Positions 9,928 through 19,738 of a stretch of DNA of 64,000 nt are shown piece after piece (positions within the stretch are counted from its first letter, which is position 1; every line of letters starts with the position of its first letter). The position numbers were made by a program, and so were the translations under genes. The notes beneath the pieces are model-generated. The model saw only the letters and a list, made by a program, of their open reading frames with translations. It was not told where the DNA came from and did not search any database. The stretch comes from Bacteroidota bacterium (lineage in GTDB: Bacteria; Bacteroidota; Bacteroidia; UKL13-3). The DNA is taken from NCBI GenBank assembly GCA_027482225.1, contig JAIXWD010000023.1:110480-174479 (forward strand), read 5' to 3'.

Positions 9928-10315
9928 TACTGCTATGTTTTTCCTTTAAATCGAGTCGCAATTTAGCAGTAAGACTTGTAATTTCAAACACTGTGTAAAA
10001 AATGTAGGTTATAAAAAAAGAAAAAATAAAACCGAGTTCGTAATTAGTCCTTGTATATCTATAATATAGTATATAAAAAATACTAAAAATAAATCGAATG
10101 CCAATAGTTAAGTATGCCGAAATAATAAAGGCGTAACCATCTTTCTTTCCCGCTCCCATATAGGCAATTGGGTAAATTAAAGCAGTTAAAATGGTCATGA
10201 AAACAATTGCATTTATTACATCTTTTGTAGGTACTAAATGTGGTATACACAATACAACACCAATTTGAATAAGTGTAATTGCTATTAGAAAAATATAAAA
10301 CCTGATAAAAGTCAT
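9908..10315 (-). CDS. four-helix membrane protein in the atpI position
   Basis: A 135-residue protein with about four transmembrane helices (FYIFLIAITLIQIGVVL, INAIVFMTILTALIYPIAYM, YAFIISAYLTIGIRFIFSI, LGFIFSFFITYIFYTVF) and a charged tail ending EKHSSNESNNN. I cannot assign a family by sequence, but a small membrane protein between AtpZ and AtpB is typical of Bacteroidota operons and is thought to help F0 assembly, like AtpI. It overlaps atpB by 20 nt and follows the AtpZ gene by 34 bp. Confidence 0.8.
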   Translation of the reverse strand: MTFIRFYIFLIAITLIQIGVVLCIPHLVPTKDVINAIVFMTILTALIYPIAYMGAGKKDGYAFIISAYLTIGIRFIFSIFYILYYRYTRTNYELGFIFSFFITYIFYTVFEITSLTAKLRLDLKEKHSSNESNNN

Positions 10316-10349
10316 TAGTTATTTGATGGCGTGTTTTCCACAAAAGAAA

Positions 10350-10607
10350 CTACTCTGGGTTATTTTTACTTTTTTTAATTGTTATTGCATACAAACTATA
10401 AAAAATAGTTGATAAAGCTATAAATAAACCAAGAAGTGTAAAGTATGGGAATTTTAAATTCAATTGTTGATCAACCCAATTACCACCTAGTGATAGTGTA
10501 ACAAAGACACCAATCATTTGGAATGCAAAAGCACTATATTTAGCGTAATTAGTTAGCGATTGCTTCCGGTTGTTTGCCTGAGGCTTGTGGTTGTTGCTTG
10601 GCTCCAT
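10350..10607 (-). CDS. AtpZ/AtpI family F0 assembly protein
   Basis: An 85-residue protein with a polar head (first 20 residues) and two membrane helices ([38 protein letters not shown]), including the family-like GNWVDQQLNLKFPYFT linker. It likely chaperones c-ring or ion loading of the ATP synthase. The start overlaps the end of bactofilin by 59 nt in another frame; no later ATG gives a sensible protein, so I keep it. See findings for the overlap. Confidence 0.82.
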   Translation of the reverse strand: MEPSNNHKPQANNRKQSLTNYAKYSAFAFQMIGVFVTLSLGGNWVDQQLNLKFPYFTLLGLFIALSTIFYSLYAITIKKSKNNPE

Positions 10608-10998
10608 TGTTATTGTTGTTTAACGAAGCTTCCTTAGGCTTATTCATTTTACTTGAGCCATTAAATATGGCACCAGCCTCAATAATTAATTTATTTGAAA
10701 CAATATCTCCCGAAATTTTAGCTGTTGACTTAACAGTTAGTAATTCGGTAGCGTAAATATTACCATTTACTTCGCCCGATATTTCAATGTTCGCAGCTTT
10801 TACGTCACCTTCTATAATGGCTGTAGGACCTAATACCAATCTTGCTTTAGATGTTAAGTATCCTTTTATGGAACCATCAACACGCATGTCGCCATCCGAG
10901 TTAACATCACCCAAAATTTGAGTGCCACTGTTTATAATGTTTAACGTATTAGGGTTAAATGCTACTGATTGGTTTTTATTGTTGTTAAATAATGCCAT
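10549..10998 (-). CDS. bactofilin (polymer-forming cytoskeletal protein)
   Basis: A 149-residue protein with a central right-handed beta-helix of short turns: INSGTQILGDVNSDGDMRVDGSIKG, ARLVLGPTAIIEGDVKA, ANIEISGEVNGNIYA, ELLTVKSTAKISGDIVS, KLIIEAGAIFNGSSKM. The flanks are polar and disordered, rich in Asn/Gln/Pro. Bactofilins form non-polar filaments at the membrane. The gene is second in the ATP synthase operon after a membrane protein, as often seen in this phylum. Confidence 0.92.
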   Translation of the reverse strand: MALFNNNKNQSVAFNPNTLNIINSGTQILGDVNSDGDMRVDGSIKGYLTSKARLVLGPTAIIEGDVKAANIEISGEVNGNIYATELLTVKSTAKISGDIVSNKLIIEAGAIFNGSSKMNKPKEASLNNNNNGAKQQPQASGKQPEAIAN

Positions 10999-11143
10999 GT
11001 TATATTTTACTTATTGTTTGATGCTTTTCAACTTTCAAACAGCTTAAATTAGAATAGCAAATGTAACTAAAAAATAAATTAAAGCAAAATGGATAGTATG
11101 AATTGCGACATTTTGTGCAACATGCTATATATCAGCGTTTTTG

Positions 11144-11506
11144 TTATCTTTTAAGCATGGTCGTATCTTTTGGAATATTATCTGTTACAATATTCATAAG
11201 ATTTTTATAATAGACTTCTTTGTCGGAAAGAGCCTGTTCTAGCGAGTCTGTTTTATATAATGTTTTAGCCAAATCGTTTTTTAAATCAGGGTCGGAATAT
11301 CCAGGTATGTATTCTCTTAAGGGTGTAAACACGATTAATAAGGAAATGATAATGGTAAAAAACACAAGAAAACTGCTAAAACCCACAAAAACATTCATTG
11401 GGGTGAGGCTTAGTGAAAACTTTTCTTCAAAGGTGGTATCGTTAATTAAAACTATTCTGTACCTATTTTTTAACTTGTGTATGAGTTTTTTCTTTTTCTT
11501 TTCCAT
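11144..11506 (-). CDS. bactofilin-adjacent membrane protein lacking the M23 peptidase domain
   Basis: A 120-residue protein; I take the ATG at 11506 (MEKKKKKLIHKLKNRYR) over a longer start because the Lys-rich head followed by one membrane helix (VFVGFSSFLVFFTIIISLL) fits known homologues. After the helix come VFTPLREYIPGYSDPDLKND and a coiled segment with TDSLEQALSDKEVYYKNL. In Bacteroidota, proteins with this N-terminus next to bactofilin usually continue into an M23 metallopeptidase domain. Here the frame stops at NIPKDTTMLKR and only 145 bp separate it from bactofilin, so that domain is missing. It probably heads the operon. Confidence 0.7.
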   Translation of the reverse strand: MEKKKKKLIHKLKNRYRIVLINDTTFEEKFSLSLTPMNVFVGFSSFLVFFTIIISLLIVFTPLREYIPGYSDPDLKNDLAKTLYKTDSLEQALSDKEVYYKNLMNIVTDNIPKDTTMLKR

Positions 11507-11625
11507 AATGTGCGAATGTTGTTTTATTGACCATTGCTCTTGTAAGTTTATTTTGTAGTGTGAGGCAATAAAATAATTTTGCGTTTTCAAAGTTAAGTAT
11601 TCAAAACAAAGCAATTTTTAAGAGT

Positions 11626-14373
11626 TTGCATTATAGCATTAAAAAAAATAGTTGGAGTTTATTTACAATGGTATTATTGATACTCGTAATATCTTGTAAT
11701 CCAACACGCGATAGATGGCTTAACCGTAAGTGGCATACATTAACTGGCCATTATAATGTATATTTTAATGGAGTAATCAAATTTGATGATGCCATTCAAA
11801 AATATGAAATGGGTGTTCAAAACGATTTTAATAAAATACTACCTATTTTGATTACCCCTGATGAAGCTGCTTCCAAAGGTTTAACTCCATCAATGGATGA
11901 GGTAATAAAAAAAGCTTCAAAATCAATTCAAATGCACATGGTTGGCCGATATACTGACGACAGTTACTTTCTAATGGCCAAGGCACAGTTTTATAAACGA
12001 GATTTTTTTGCTGCACTTGAGGGGTTTCAATATATTAACTCTAAATATCCCAATACCGATTTAACAAAAGTAACTACTGCTTGGATTGCACGCTGTTACG
12101 ATGGATTAAATAAGCAAGGTGAGGCGGAAGCTGTAATGGGATTATTGATTAGTGAGATTGATCCAATTAAGTTTGCAGGTAAAAAGAAAGTACCAGAAAA
12201 ATTTATTCTTAAAACTCAAAAGTTAACCAAGCAGCAAAAAGTTTTTATATATGCTACTGCTGCTGATATTTATCTTAAACAAGAAAAATACAACCTTGCA
12301 GCTGATAGGTTAAAAGTTGCTTTAACAAATGCTTCAATTAAAAATGAAAAAATTCGCTACAACTATATCCTAGGTCAATTGTACTTGTTGCAAGATAGTA
12401 TTAAACAAGCTAAACAATGTTTTGTAAATGTAACCAAGTTATTGGCGCCTTACGATTTTGAATTTAATGCAAACTTAAACTTAACAAAAACATATAATCC
12501 TAAAAACAAAAAAGAAGTTAATCAAGTAAAGCGAAACTTAAAAAGGATGCTTCGGGATGATAAAAATGATGGAATGTTTGACCAAGTTTATTTCGAATTA
12601 GCCAAAGTAGAACATCGTGCAAATGAAATACCTAATGCAATAAAACATTATCAAATTTCTATATCAAAAAGCACAAAAAATGCGACTCAAAAAACATTAA
12701 GCTATTTGGCTTTAGGTGATATTTATTTAGCCATGCCAAACTATCGTATGGGTCAAGCTTATTATGATAGTGCGGCCAATGTTATTCCAGCAGATAATAA
12801 AGATTATAAAAAGGTTCAAGACAAAAAAAATGTATTGAGTGAGTTAATAAGTAACATATTAATCATTGAAACCGAAGATAGTTTACAAAGCTTGTCGAAA
12901 CTAAGTAAAGCTGAGTTAGAGAAAAAAGTAGATAGCTGGATTAATGCTGCAAAACTTAAAGCTGTACAAGATGCTAAAAACGCTTTAGTGCAAAAGGAAA
13001 TTGAAAAACAAGCTGAATTAAACAAACCAATTGGAGGTGGGCCAGCATTGCCTAATTTAGGATTAGAACAAGGGCAATGGTATTTTTATAATCCATCAAT
13101 TAAAGCAACAGGCGAGCAAGAATTTTTTAGTGTGCGCAAATGGGGTAGAAGAGAGAATGAGGATTTCTGGCGCATTGCAGCTAAAGAAAAAGTGAAGGAT
13201 CAAAATGCTATTATAGGCGATAGCGCAACGGTTAAAGATAGTTCCATGGTAAGCAAACCAAAAGTAGGAGAAAAATCTCCTGATGGTTTTAAAGATGTTA
13301 AGAAAGAAATTGAAAAAGTAAGTGTGTCTGAAGAACGTGCTTCTTGGGTTAAAAATGTACCATACGGTTCGGTTGAATTTGAAAAATCTAATGAGAAAAT
13401 TAAAGAGGCTTATTACAACCTGGGTAATATTTACGAAGAAAAAATAAACGACCCTAATGAAGCCATAGCGAGTTTTAACAAGTTAAATAAACGTTTTCCT
13501 GCAAGTGATTACGAGGCTGAAGCTTTGTATCGTTTGTTTAAACTTTATAACAACATCAAGCAATCAGACAAAGCCGAAAATGTAAAATCTGAATTGATTA
13601 ACAAATATTCTGATAGCAAGTATGCGTTAATTCTTCTTAATAAAACGGTGGTTTCTGCCGAAAACTCAACTAATAAAGAAATTTTAAAAACATACGAAGG
13701 TATTTACCAAATGTATTTGGATGGAAATTACATGGCCGTAAAACATGCGAAATTGGAAGCTGATAAAAAATATAGCGGCAATGCCATGCAAGCAAAATTT
13801 GATTTTTTATATGCAATAGCTGTGGGTAAAACAGATTCTATTGGGGCGTTTAAATTGGAGCTATTAGAAGTTATAAAAGCCTATCCTAAAACAGATGTGT
13901 CTCAACGTGCACAGGATATTTTAAACTTGATTAATAACCCACCTTCATTAAAAGAAAAGGAACAAGAAACAAACAAGCCAGAGTTTGCTTTAGATACTGA
14001 AGGGGCAAATTATTATGTGTTTGCAACCAAAACAGAAAAGTATGACATGAACGATTTGTTGCAAAAAATAATTAACTATAATGAAGAGTATTATCAGTTG
14101 GAAACTTTACGAGCAAATACTTTAATTTCTAATGATGGCTATCAGATTTTGTATGTCCGTGAGTTTAATAAATTAAATCCAGCAGTGCAATACTTAAATG
14201 GATTTAATACAATTGGTTTTTATAAAAACAATGTTCCCTCTAACGTCTCTTTCATACAGTTTGTTATTTCAACCGATTTGTTTAAAAAAATGTTGAAGGA
14301 AAAGAAAATTGAAGCATACAATACCTATTTTAGCGAACAATTACCAACCTTATTAAAACAAATTAAACCGTGA
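11626..14373 (+). CDS. T9SS-associated TPR lipoprotein, PorW/SprE-like
   Basis: A 915-residue lipoprotein (lipobox LVISC, Cys24) with TTG as the most likely start; no ATG lies upstream in frame. The start of the mature protein (WHTLTGHYNVYFNG) matches the PorW/SprE N-terminal signature. TPR-like helical repeats follow, for example DSYFLMAKAQFYKRDFFAA and LSYLALGDIYLAMPNYRMG. A second repeat block lies around residues 600-720 (YNLGNIYEEKINDPNEAIA). PorW/SprE is required for type IX secretion and gliding in Bacteroidota, which fits the T9SS cargo proteins in this window. It overlaps the PBP1A gene by 4 nt. Confidence 0.85.
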   Translation: MHYSIKKNSWSLFTMVLLILVISCNPTRDRWLNRKWHTLTGHYNVYFNGVIKFDDAIQKYEMGVQNDFNKILPILITPDEAASKGLTPSMDEVIKKASKSIQMHMVGRYTDDSYFLMAKAQFYKRDFFAALEGFQYINSKYPNTDLTKVTTAWIARCYDGLNKQGEAEAVMGLLISEIDPIKFAGKKKVPEKFILKTQKLTKQQKVFIYATAADIYLKQEKYNLAADRLKVALTNASIKNEKIRYNYILGQLYLLQDSIKQAKQCFVNVTKLLAPYDFEFNANLNLTKTYNPKNKKEVNQVKRNLKRMLRDDKNDGMFDQVYFELAKVEHRANEIPNAIKHYQISISKSTKNATQKTLSYLALGDIYLAMPNYRMGQAYYDSAANVIPADNKDYKKVQDKKNVLSELISNILIIETEDSLQSLSKLSKAELEKKVDSWINAAKLKAVQDAKNALVQKEIEKQAELNKPIGGGPALPNLGLEQGQWYFYNPSIKATGEQEFFSVRKWGRRENEDFWRIAAKEKVKDQNAIIGDSATVKDSSMVSKPKVGEKSPDGFKDVKKEIEKVSVSEERASWVKNVPYGSVEFEKSNEKIKEAYYNLGNIYEEKINDPNEAIASFNKLNKRFPASDYEAEALYRLFKLYNNIKQSDKAENVKSELINKYSDSKYALILLNKTVVSAENSTNKEILKTYEGIYQMYLDGNYMAVKHAKLEADKKYSGNAMQAKFDFLYAIAVGKTDSIGAFKLELLEVIKAYPKTDVSQRAQDILNLINNPPSLKEKEQETNKPEFALDTEGANYYVFATKTEKYDMNDLLQKIINYNEEYYQLETLRANTLISNDGYQILYVREFNKLNPAVQYLNGFNTIGFYKNNVPSNVSFIQFVISTDLFKKMLKEKKIEAYNTYFSEQLPTLLKQIKP

Positions 14374-16574
14374 GTTTAAACGAATATTTTTTTAACAATC
14401 CGTTTTCGCGATTTTTTAAATGGTTATGGATTTTGGTTTTTACCGGAATCATTTCTTTTACCTTGTTTGTGTTTATGGTAAGTTGGGGTTGGTTTGGTGA
14501 GTTACCTCCTCTTGAAGAATTAGAGAATCCCAAAACTTATTTAGCCTCCGAAATATATGCCGAAGATGGTGTGCTTTTGGGTAAATATTATCTTCAAAAC
14601 AGATCAAATACAACATTTGATGAATTGAGCCCTAACTTGGTAAATGCATTAATAGCAACAGAAGACGTAAGGTTTTATGATCATTCGGGTATCGATTTCA
14701 GGCGTTTTACGAGTGCGGTTTTGTTTCTAGGTAAGCGAGGTGGTGCCAGTACTGTTACCCAACAGTTAGCAAAAAACTTATTTCCGCGTAAAAAGTTTGA
14801 TAACGTTTTTAACAAAGCAACCACCAAACTTAAAGAATGGATTACAGCCATAAGAATTGAAGAACGATACACCAAAGAAGAAATTATTACCATGTATTTT
14901 AATACCGTTGAGTTTGGTGGAAATTCATTTGGTATAAGCAGTGCTGCTAAAACTTTCTTTGGTACAACTCCATTAAAACTTACTGAAGTGGAGGCAGCTA
15001 TGTTGGTAGGTATGTTAAAAGCACCCACTAAATACAGTCCAGTTCGTAACCCAGCCAATGCATTATTTAGGCGAAATACAGTACTCAACCAAATGCGTAA
15101 GTACGATTTTATTAATAACGAAACTTACGATTCACTTAAAGCGAAACCTATTGAATTAAAATATCAAGAGGAGGACCACAACGATGGATTGGCTCCATAT
15201 TTTAGAGAATATTTACGTCAGGAAATATTGGATTGGTGTGCCGAAAACGGTTTTAATTTATATAAAGATGGCTTAAAAATATACACCACCATTAATAGTA
15301 AAATGCAAGCAATGGCCGAAGAGAGTGTAAATACACATGTGAAATTAATGCAAGGAAAATTCTTTGAACATTGGAAAGGCCGCGAGCCATGGGGACAATA
15401 TAATGAATTAATTACGGCAGGAATGAAACGCAGCGATCGTTATCTTATTATGAAAGCTGCTGGTGCTACAGAAGCGCAGATTGAGAAAGCGTTTAATACA
15501 CCTGTTAAAATGAAAGTGTTCAGTTACACGCGAGGTGAAGTAGATACCACCATGACTCCTTTAGATTCCATAAAATATTACAAGTATTTTATGCAAGCTG
15601 GATTAATGAGTATGGACCCAACAACTGGTTTTATTAAAGCGTGGGTTGGTGGTATTAACCATAAGTACTTTAAGTACGATCACGTAAATGTTGCAGCAAA
15701 ACGCCAAGTGGGTTCTACTTTTAAACCTTTGGTATATACCTTAGCTATTGATAACGGATGGAGTCCTTGTTACAAGGCTCCTAACCAACGTGTGGTGTTT
15801 GAAGATTATGAAAATTACTCACCCAATAATGCGGATACCAAATACAACGACCCTGAAATGACTTTGTTCCGTGGGTTACAATTTTCGGTAAACAATATTG
15901 TAATGCAAGTGATGAAACAACTGGGCCCTACGGCACCAAAAAGTGTTATTGAACTGGCTCTTAAAATGGGTATTCAAAGTGATTTGCCGCCTTACCCTTC
16001 TATTGCGTTAGGTGTTGCTGATATTAGTGTGTATGAAATGGTGGGTGCGTTTAGTACTTACGCCAATAAAGGGGTTTGGACAGAACCCATTTATTTAACA
16101 CGTATTGAAGATAAAAACGGAAATGTAGTGCGTGAAGTTGTGCCACGTAAAGTAGAAGCCATGAGCGAACAAACAGCCTACATCATGGAAAAAATGTTGG
16201 AGCGTGTAACCACACATGGAACAGCTGCAAAGGTAAAATATTTATACCAGGTTCCAGGAGCTGTGGGTGGTAAAACAGGTACTACTCAAAATTACAGTGA
16301 TGGCTGGTTTATTGGTATTACACCAACTTTAGCTACTGGTATTTGGACAGGTTTTGAAGATCGTGCCATACATTTCCGCAGCATGAGTTTAGGTAGTGGA
16401 AGCGCCATGGCCATGCCAATATTTGGTACTTATATGAAAAAGGCATTAAGTGATTCGTCATTGGTTAAAGTGCAACAAATTTGGGAAGCACCCAAACAAC
16501 CTTTAAGCGTAGAAATTAATTGCGATAGTTATGAAACCAACGACCCTAAAAAGTTGGAATTAATTGAAGAATAA
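14370..16574 (+). CDS. class A penicillin-binding protein (PBP1A-like)
   Basis: A 734-residue bifunctional peptidoglycan synthase starting at GTG inside the upstream stop. One N-terminal membrane helix is followed by the GT51 glycosyltransferase motifs [14 protein letters not shown] and [15 protein letters not shown]. The transpeptidase domain has the SxxK motif in [14 protein letters not shown] as SxN, and [13 protein letters not shown]. The length is normal. It is cotranscribed with the PorW/SprE-like gene and overlaps the next small gene by 1 nt. Confidence 0.95.
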   Translation: MSLNEYFFNNPFSRFFKWLWILVFTGIISFTLFVFMVSWGWFGELPPLEELENPKTYLASEIYAEDGVLLGKYYLQNRSNTTFDELSPNLVNALIATEDVRFYDHSGIDFRRFTSAVLFLGKRGGASTVTQQLAKNLFPRKKFDNVFNKATTKLKEWITAIRIEERYTKEEIITMYFNTVEFGGNSFGISSAAKTFFGTTPLKLTEVEAAMLVGMLKAPTKYSPVRNPANALFRRNTVLNQMRKYDFINNETYDSLKAKPIELKYQEEDHNDGLAPYFREYLRQEILDWCAENGFNLYKDGLKIYTTINSKMQAMAEESVNTHVKLMQGKFFEHWKGREPWGQYNELITAGMKRSDRYLIMKAAGATEAQIEKAFNTPVKMKVFSYTRGEVDTTMTPLDSIKYYKYFMQAGLMSMDPTTGFIKAWVGGINHKYFKYDHVNVAAKRQVGSTFKPLVYTLAIDNGWSPCYKAPNQRVVFEDYENYSPNNADTKYNDPEMTLFRGLQFSVNNIVMQVMKQLGPTAPKSVIELALKMGIQSDLPPYPSIALGVADISVYEMVGAFSTYANKGVWTEPIYLTRIEDKNGNVVREVVPRKVEAMSEQTAYIMEKMLERVTTHGTAAKVKYLYQVPGAVGGKTGTTQNYSDGWFIGITPTLATGIWTGFEDRAIHFRSMSLGSGSAMAMPIFGTYMKKALSDSSLVKVQQIWEAPKQPLSVEINCDSYETNDPKKLELIEE

Positions 16575-16795
16575 TGGCCATTGAAACCGGAATTTACAAA
16601 CATTACAAGGGCAATTTGTATGAAGTGATTGGCATTGCATACCACAGTGAAACTTTAGAAGAGCTGGTTATTTATAAAGCCTTGTATGATACCCCCGATT
16701 TTGGTTATGGTGCTATTTGGGTAAGGCCATTGGTTATGTTTGAAGAAGTTGTTGTGGTTGATGGGAGAGCGGTGAAGCGATTTGAGAAGTACTAA
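16574..16795 (+). CDS. DUF1653 small protein
   Basis: A 73-residue protein matching DUF1653: [20 protein letters not shown], then [11 protein letters not shown] and [13 protein letters not shown]. The function is unknown; the fold is a small beta domain. The start ATG shares its A with the PBP1A stop (TAATG), so it is translationally coupled to the cell-wall gene. Confidence 0.88.
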   Translation: MAIETGIYKHYKGNLYEVIGIAYHSETLEELVIYKALYDTPDFGYGAIWVRPLVMFEEVVVVDGRAVKRFEKY

Positions 16796-16918
16796 ACCGT
16801 TATAAAGACAAAGACTATTTGAAACCTTTAACACAAGCTATGTTATTTAGATCCTATGAAATGAGATTTGCTATTTCTACATTCAATATGAAGGATTTTT
16901 CTTGTTTTAGGGCATAAA

Positions 16919-17902
16919 TCATAAACTGTTTACAACCGCAACAAGGCCTATTGCATCTTGCAAATGCATGCAATTAAAATGTTTTTTAGGACAAGCATTA
17001 AATCCTATTTTAGAACATGGCCTGCACGACAGATTTTTTACTTCAAACAATTGTTGATTGATTTTGTAATTTCCGTAATAAGGTGTCATACCAAAATCTG
17101 GAACAGTATTCCCCCAAATGGAAATAATTGGCTTTTTAAATGCAGCAGCTATATGCATTAAACCGGTATCGTGGCTTATTACTTTTTGAGCAAACTTTAT
17201 AACCAAAGCCGATTGATGCAAGCTTAGTTTACCCGATAAATTAACCACGTGCGAACCAATTTGTTTAGCAATTTCTTCACCGGTTTGTTCATCTTCTTTA
17301 CCGCCTAATAAAATGATGTTGCTGTTGATGTTTTTGCATACATCAATCAGTTTTTGAATTGGTAAACGTTTAGTGCTATGCTGTGCACCTATTGCAACAG
17401 CAATGTAATGTTTTGATGTAAGTTGTTTTACTTCATCGTTCAGGTTTACATCTTCCGGGATAAAATAATCTAATCCTTGGCCATCATTAGTTACTCCAAA
17501 ACTTGATAATGTATCTAAATACCTATCAACAATGTGTACTTGGGGTAAAGTATTGGTTTTAAAGTTTACCAATTGTGCCTTTTCTGTATTCAGCTTTTCA
17601 TAACTAAACGAAGGGACATCTAGAAGACTTTTAATGATACGAGTACGCAGGTTATTGTGCAGATCTATGATGTAATCAAATCCCAAATGCTTTAGCTCTA
17701 TCGTTTTTTGTAACAAAGGTTTATCCAACATATGCACATGTGAAAGGTATGGGTTATGCTCCAAAATACTTTTGAAAGCGGGTTTGGTAAGGTAATGAAT
17801 TTCTGCTTTAGGGTATTGTTGTTTTAAACAACGTACTACCGGAGTGGTTAATACAATATCACCAATGGAGCTAAAACGTAAAATTAAAAATTTTGTGCGC
17901 AT
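16919..17902 (-). CDS. glycosyltransferase family 9 (heptosyltransferase-like)
   Basis: A 327-residue protein beginning KFLILRFSSIGDIVLTTPVVR, the GT9 start. It has the later family motif SHDTGLMHIAAAFKKPIISIWG, which binds the sugar nucleotide. It probably adds a heptose or related sugar to lipopolysaccharide core at the inner membrane. The C-terminus contains several cysteines (LSCRPCSKIGFNACPKKHF), a pattern frequent in Bacteroidota GT9 proteins. It overlaps the PolX-like gene stop by 1 nt. Confidence 0.92.
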   Translation of the reverse strand: MRTKFLILRFSSIGDIVLTTPVVRCLKQQYPKAEIHYLTKPAFKSILEHNPYLSHVHMLDKPLLQKTIELKHLGFDYIIDLHNNLRTRIIKSLLDVPSFSYEKLNTEKAQLVNFKTNTLPQVHIVDRYLDTLSSFGVTNDGQGLDYFIPEDVNLNDEVKQLTSKHYIAVAIGAQHSTKRLPIQKLIDVCKNINSNIILLGGKEDEQTGEEIAKQIGSHVVNLSGKLSLHQSALVIKFAQKVISHDTGLMHIAAAFKKPIISIWGNTVPDFGMTPYYGNYKINQQLFEVKNLSCRPCSKIGFNACPKKHFNCMHLQDAIGLVAVVNSL

Positions 17903-19581
17903 TACTTAGGTTTGCGTTTGCTAAAATACGAATCAATTTCGGATAATGACAGTGCATTAAAACACATCTCTTTGCTCAATCCGCCTTTACGTGCCACACA
18001 TACACCAAAGTGCATGTCGTGGTAACCTTTGGTATGATGCGCATCGGGGTTAATACTTAGTTTAACACCTTTGTTTAATGCATAATCAATATGTCGCCAA
18101 TCTAAATCCAATCGGTAAGGATGTGCGTTAATTTCAATCACCACAGCATTTGCTGCGCATGCATCAATCATTTTTTTATGATCTACCGGATAACCTTCGC
18201 GCATCAACAATAACCTACCTGTTGGGTGGCCAAGTATAGTACAGTATGGATTTTCTATGGCACGTAACAACCTGCTCATGGCTTTTTCTTCCGTCATTTT
18301 TAAATTGCTGTGCACACTGGCTACCATAAAATCAAATGTTTTCCAAACCGATTCTCCATAATCCAAACTACCATCACCCAAAATATCGCACTCTATGCCT
18401 TTAAAAATTTTAAACGGACCAAGTTTTTGGTTTAATACATCAATTTCGCGGTGTTGTTTTTCTATTTCTTCTTCTTTTAATCCACCGGCATATTGCGCAG
18501 CCTTACTGTGGTCGCAAATACCCAAATATTCGTAACCCAATTGTTTGGCATAAACAGCCATTTCTTCCAAGGTATTTAATCCATCGGAGTATGTGCTGTG
18601 GTTGTGTAAAATGCCTTTTAAATCGCTCAACTCTATTAATTGAGGTAATGTGTTTGCATGAGCTAATGTTACTTCATTAAAACCTTCGCGCATCTCGGGC
18701 TCAATAAAACTTAACCCAACCGATGCATAAATATCTTCTTCTGATGTTGCTTCAACAACATTTGGCAAACGTTGTTGTTGTTTGAGTTTTTGAATATGAG
18801 CTGCACTTGCTGTTGTTTCAAACAAAGTGTTGTAAAACTCATCATCGCTACAACAATATATTTTAATTGGTATGGTTTGGTTAAATCGGAAAGTAATTTC
18901 TGTCCCGTTTACAGCTAATTCATCAGGGTTAAATCTATCGCTGATGTAGGAAGCAAAATCATTTTCTTCGCCCAAAATAGCAGCACAATATTCTACTTCA
19001 TCTAATACTTCGCATTTGCGCCTAATGGTTCCTGTTAAACTTAAATTGGTGATGCCATCAAACTCGTTTAAGGCATCAAACAATTCATTGGCCAATTGTT
19101 CTAACTTGGCGTAATGAAACTTGTGTGCATTGGCAAACAAAAACTCAATGCTTTGTTTAACGCTGTCTTGTGTTTTTACACCAAAACCTTTAGCCTGAGC
19201 GAGTCGGTTTTCGTTGCATGCGTATAACAGTTCACCAGGACTTTCAATGCCTAAGTTATTCCATATATAAGCAATTTTTTTAGGACCAATTCCTTTAACT
19301 GCAAATAGTTGTTGCACACCAACGGGCGTTTTTTGCTCCAATTCACTCAGTTCATCAAAAGTACCGGTGGTGGCTAGTTGAAACACTTTTGCAGCCACAC
19401 TTTTACCAACATTATCTATTTTTTCGAGCTCGATTATTGATTTTCCGGTAAGTGGCTCCAATAATTTATCAATGCGAAAAGAAGCCGCAGCGTATGATTT
19501 TATCTTAAACGGGTTGCCATCGTGTAGTTCACTTAAATCGGCATACCATTTTAATTTTTCGGCAATTTGCTCGTTGGTCAT
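17902..19581 (-). CDS. PolX-like protein: degenerate family X polymerase plus intact PHP domain
   Basis: A 559-residue protein. Residues 1-150 hold the HhH DNA-binding part (VKGIGPKKIAYIWNNLG). Residues 150-310 are the family X palm, but the catalytic DxD is replaced by Glu195-Val-Glu197 in RRKCEVLDEVEYCAA, and the third Asp is not evident near IPIKIYCC. Residues 320-559 are a PHP phosphoesterase with all metal motifs: HNHSTYSDG, CDHS, GIECDI, ASVHS, GHPTGR, INAHP, NPDAHH. It should act as a nuclease/phosphoesterase in DNA repair, with doubtful polymerase activity. Confidence 0.9.
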   Translation of the reverse strand: MTNEQIAEKLKWYADLSELHDGNPFKIKSYAAASFRIDKLLEPLTGKSIIELEKIDNVGKSVAAKVFQLATTGTFDELSELEQKTPVGVQQLFAVKGIGPKKIAYIWNNLGIESPGELLYACNENRLAQAKGFGVKTQDSVKQSIEFLFANAHKFHYAKLEQLANELFDALNEFDGITNLSLTGTIRRKCEVLDEVEYCAAILGEENDFASYISDRFNPDELAVNGTEITFRFNQTIPIKIYCCSDDEFYNTLFETTASAAHIQKLKQQQRLPNVVEATSEEDIYASVGLSFIEPEMREGFNEVTLAHANTLPQLIELSDLKGILHNHSTYSDGLNTLEEMAVYAKQLGYEYLGICDHSKAAQYAGGLKEEEIEKQHREIDVLNQKLGPFKIFKGIECDILGDGSLDYGESVWKTFDFMVASVHSNLKMTEEKAMSRLLRAIENPYCTILGHPTGRLLLMREGYPVDHKKMIDACAANAVVIEINAHPYRLDLDWRHIDYALNKGVKLSINPDAHHTKGYHDMHFGVCVARKGGLSKEMCFNALSLSEIDSYFSKRKPK

Positions 19582-19738
19582 GGGTCAAAAATAAGGGTTG
19601 CGTAGCTAAAAATATAATGTGGTTTTGTTATGGTAATTTGTTTAGTGTTTTTGTTATGTTTGATTTTGGCTTTATTTTGGATGAGTGATAGATTTGATTA
19701 ACAGGTTTGATTTCACAATATTTAATCTTCTCATCACC

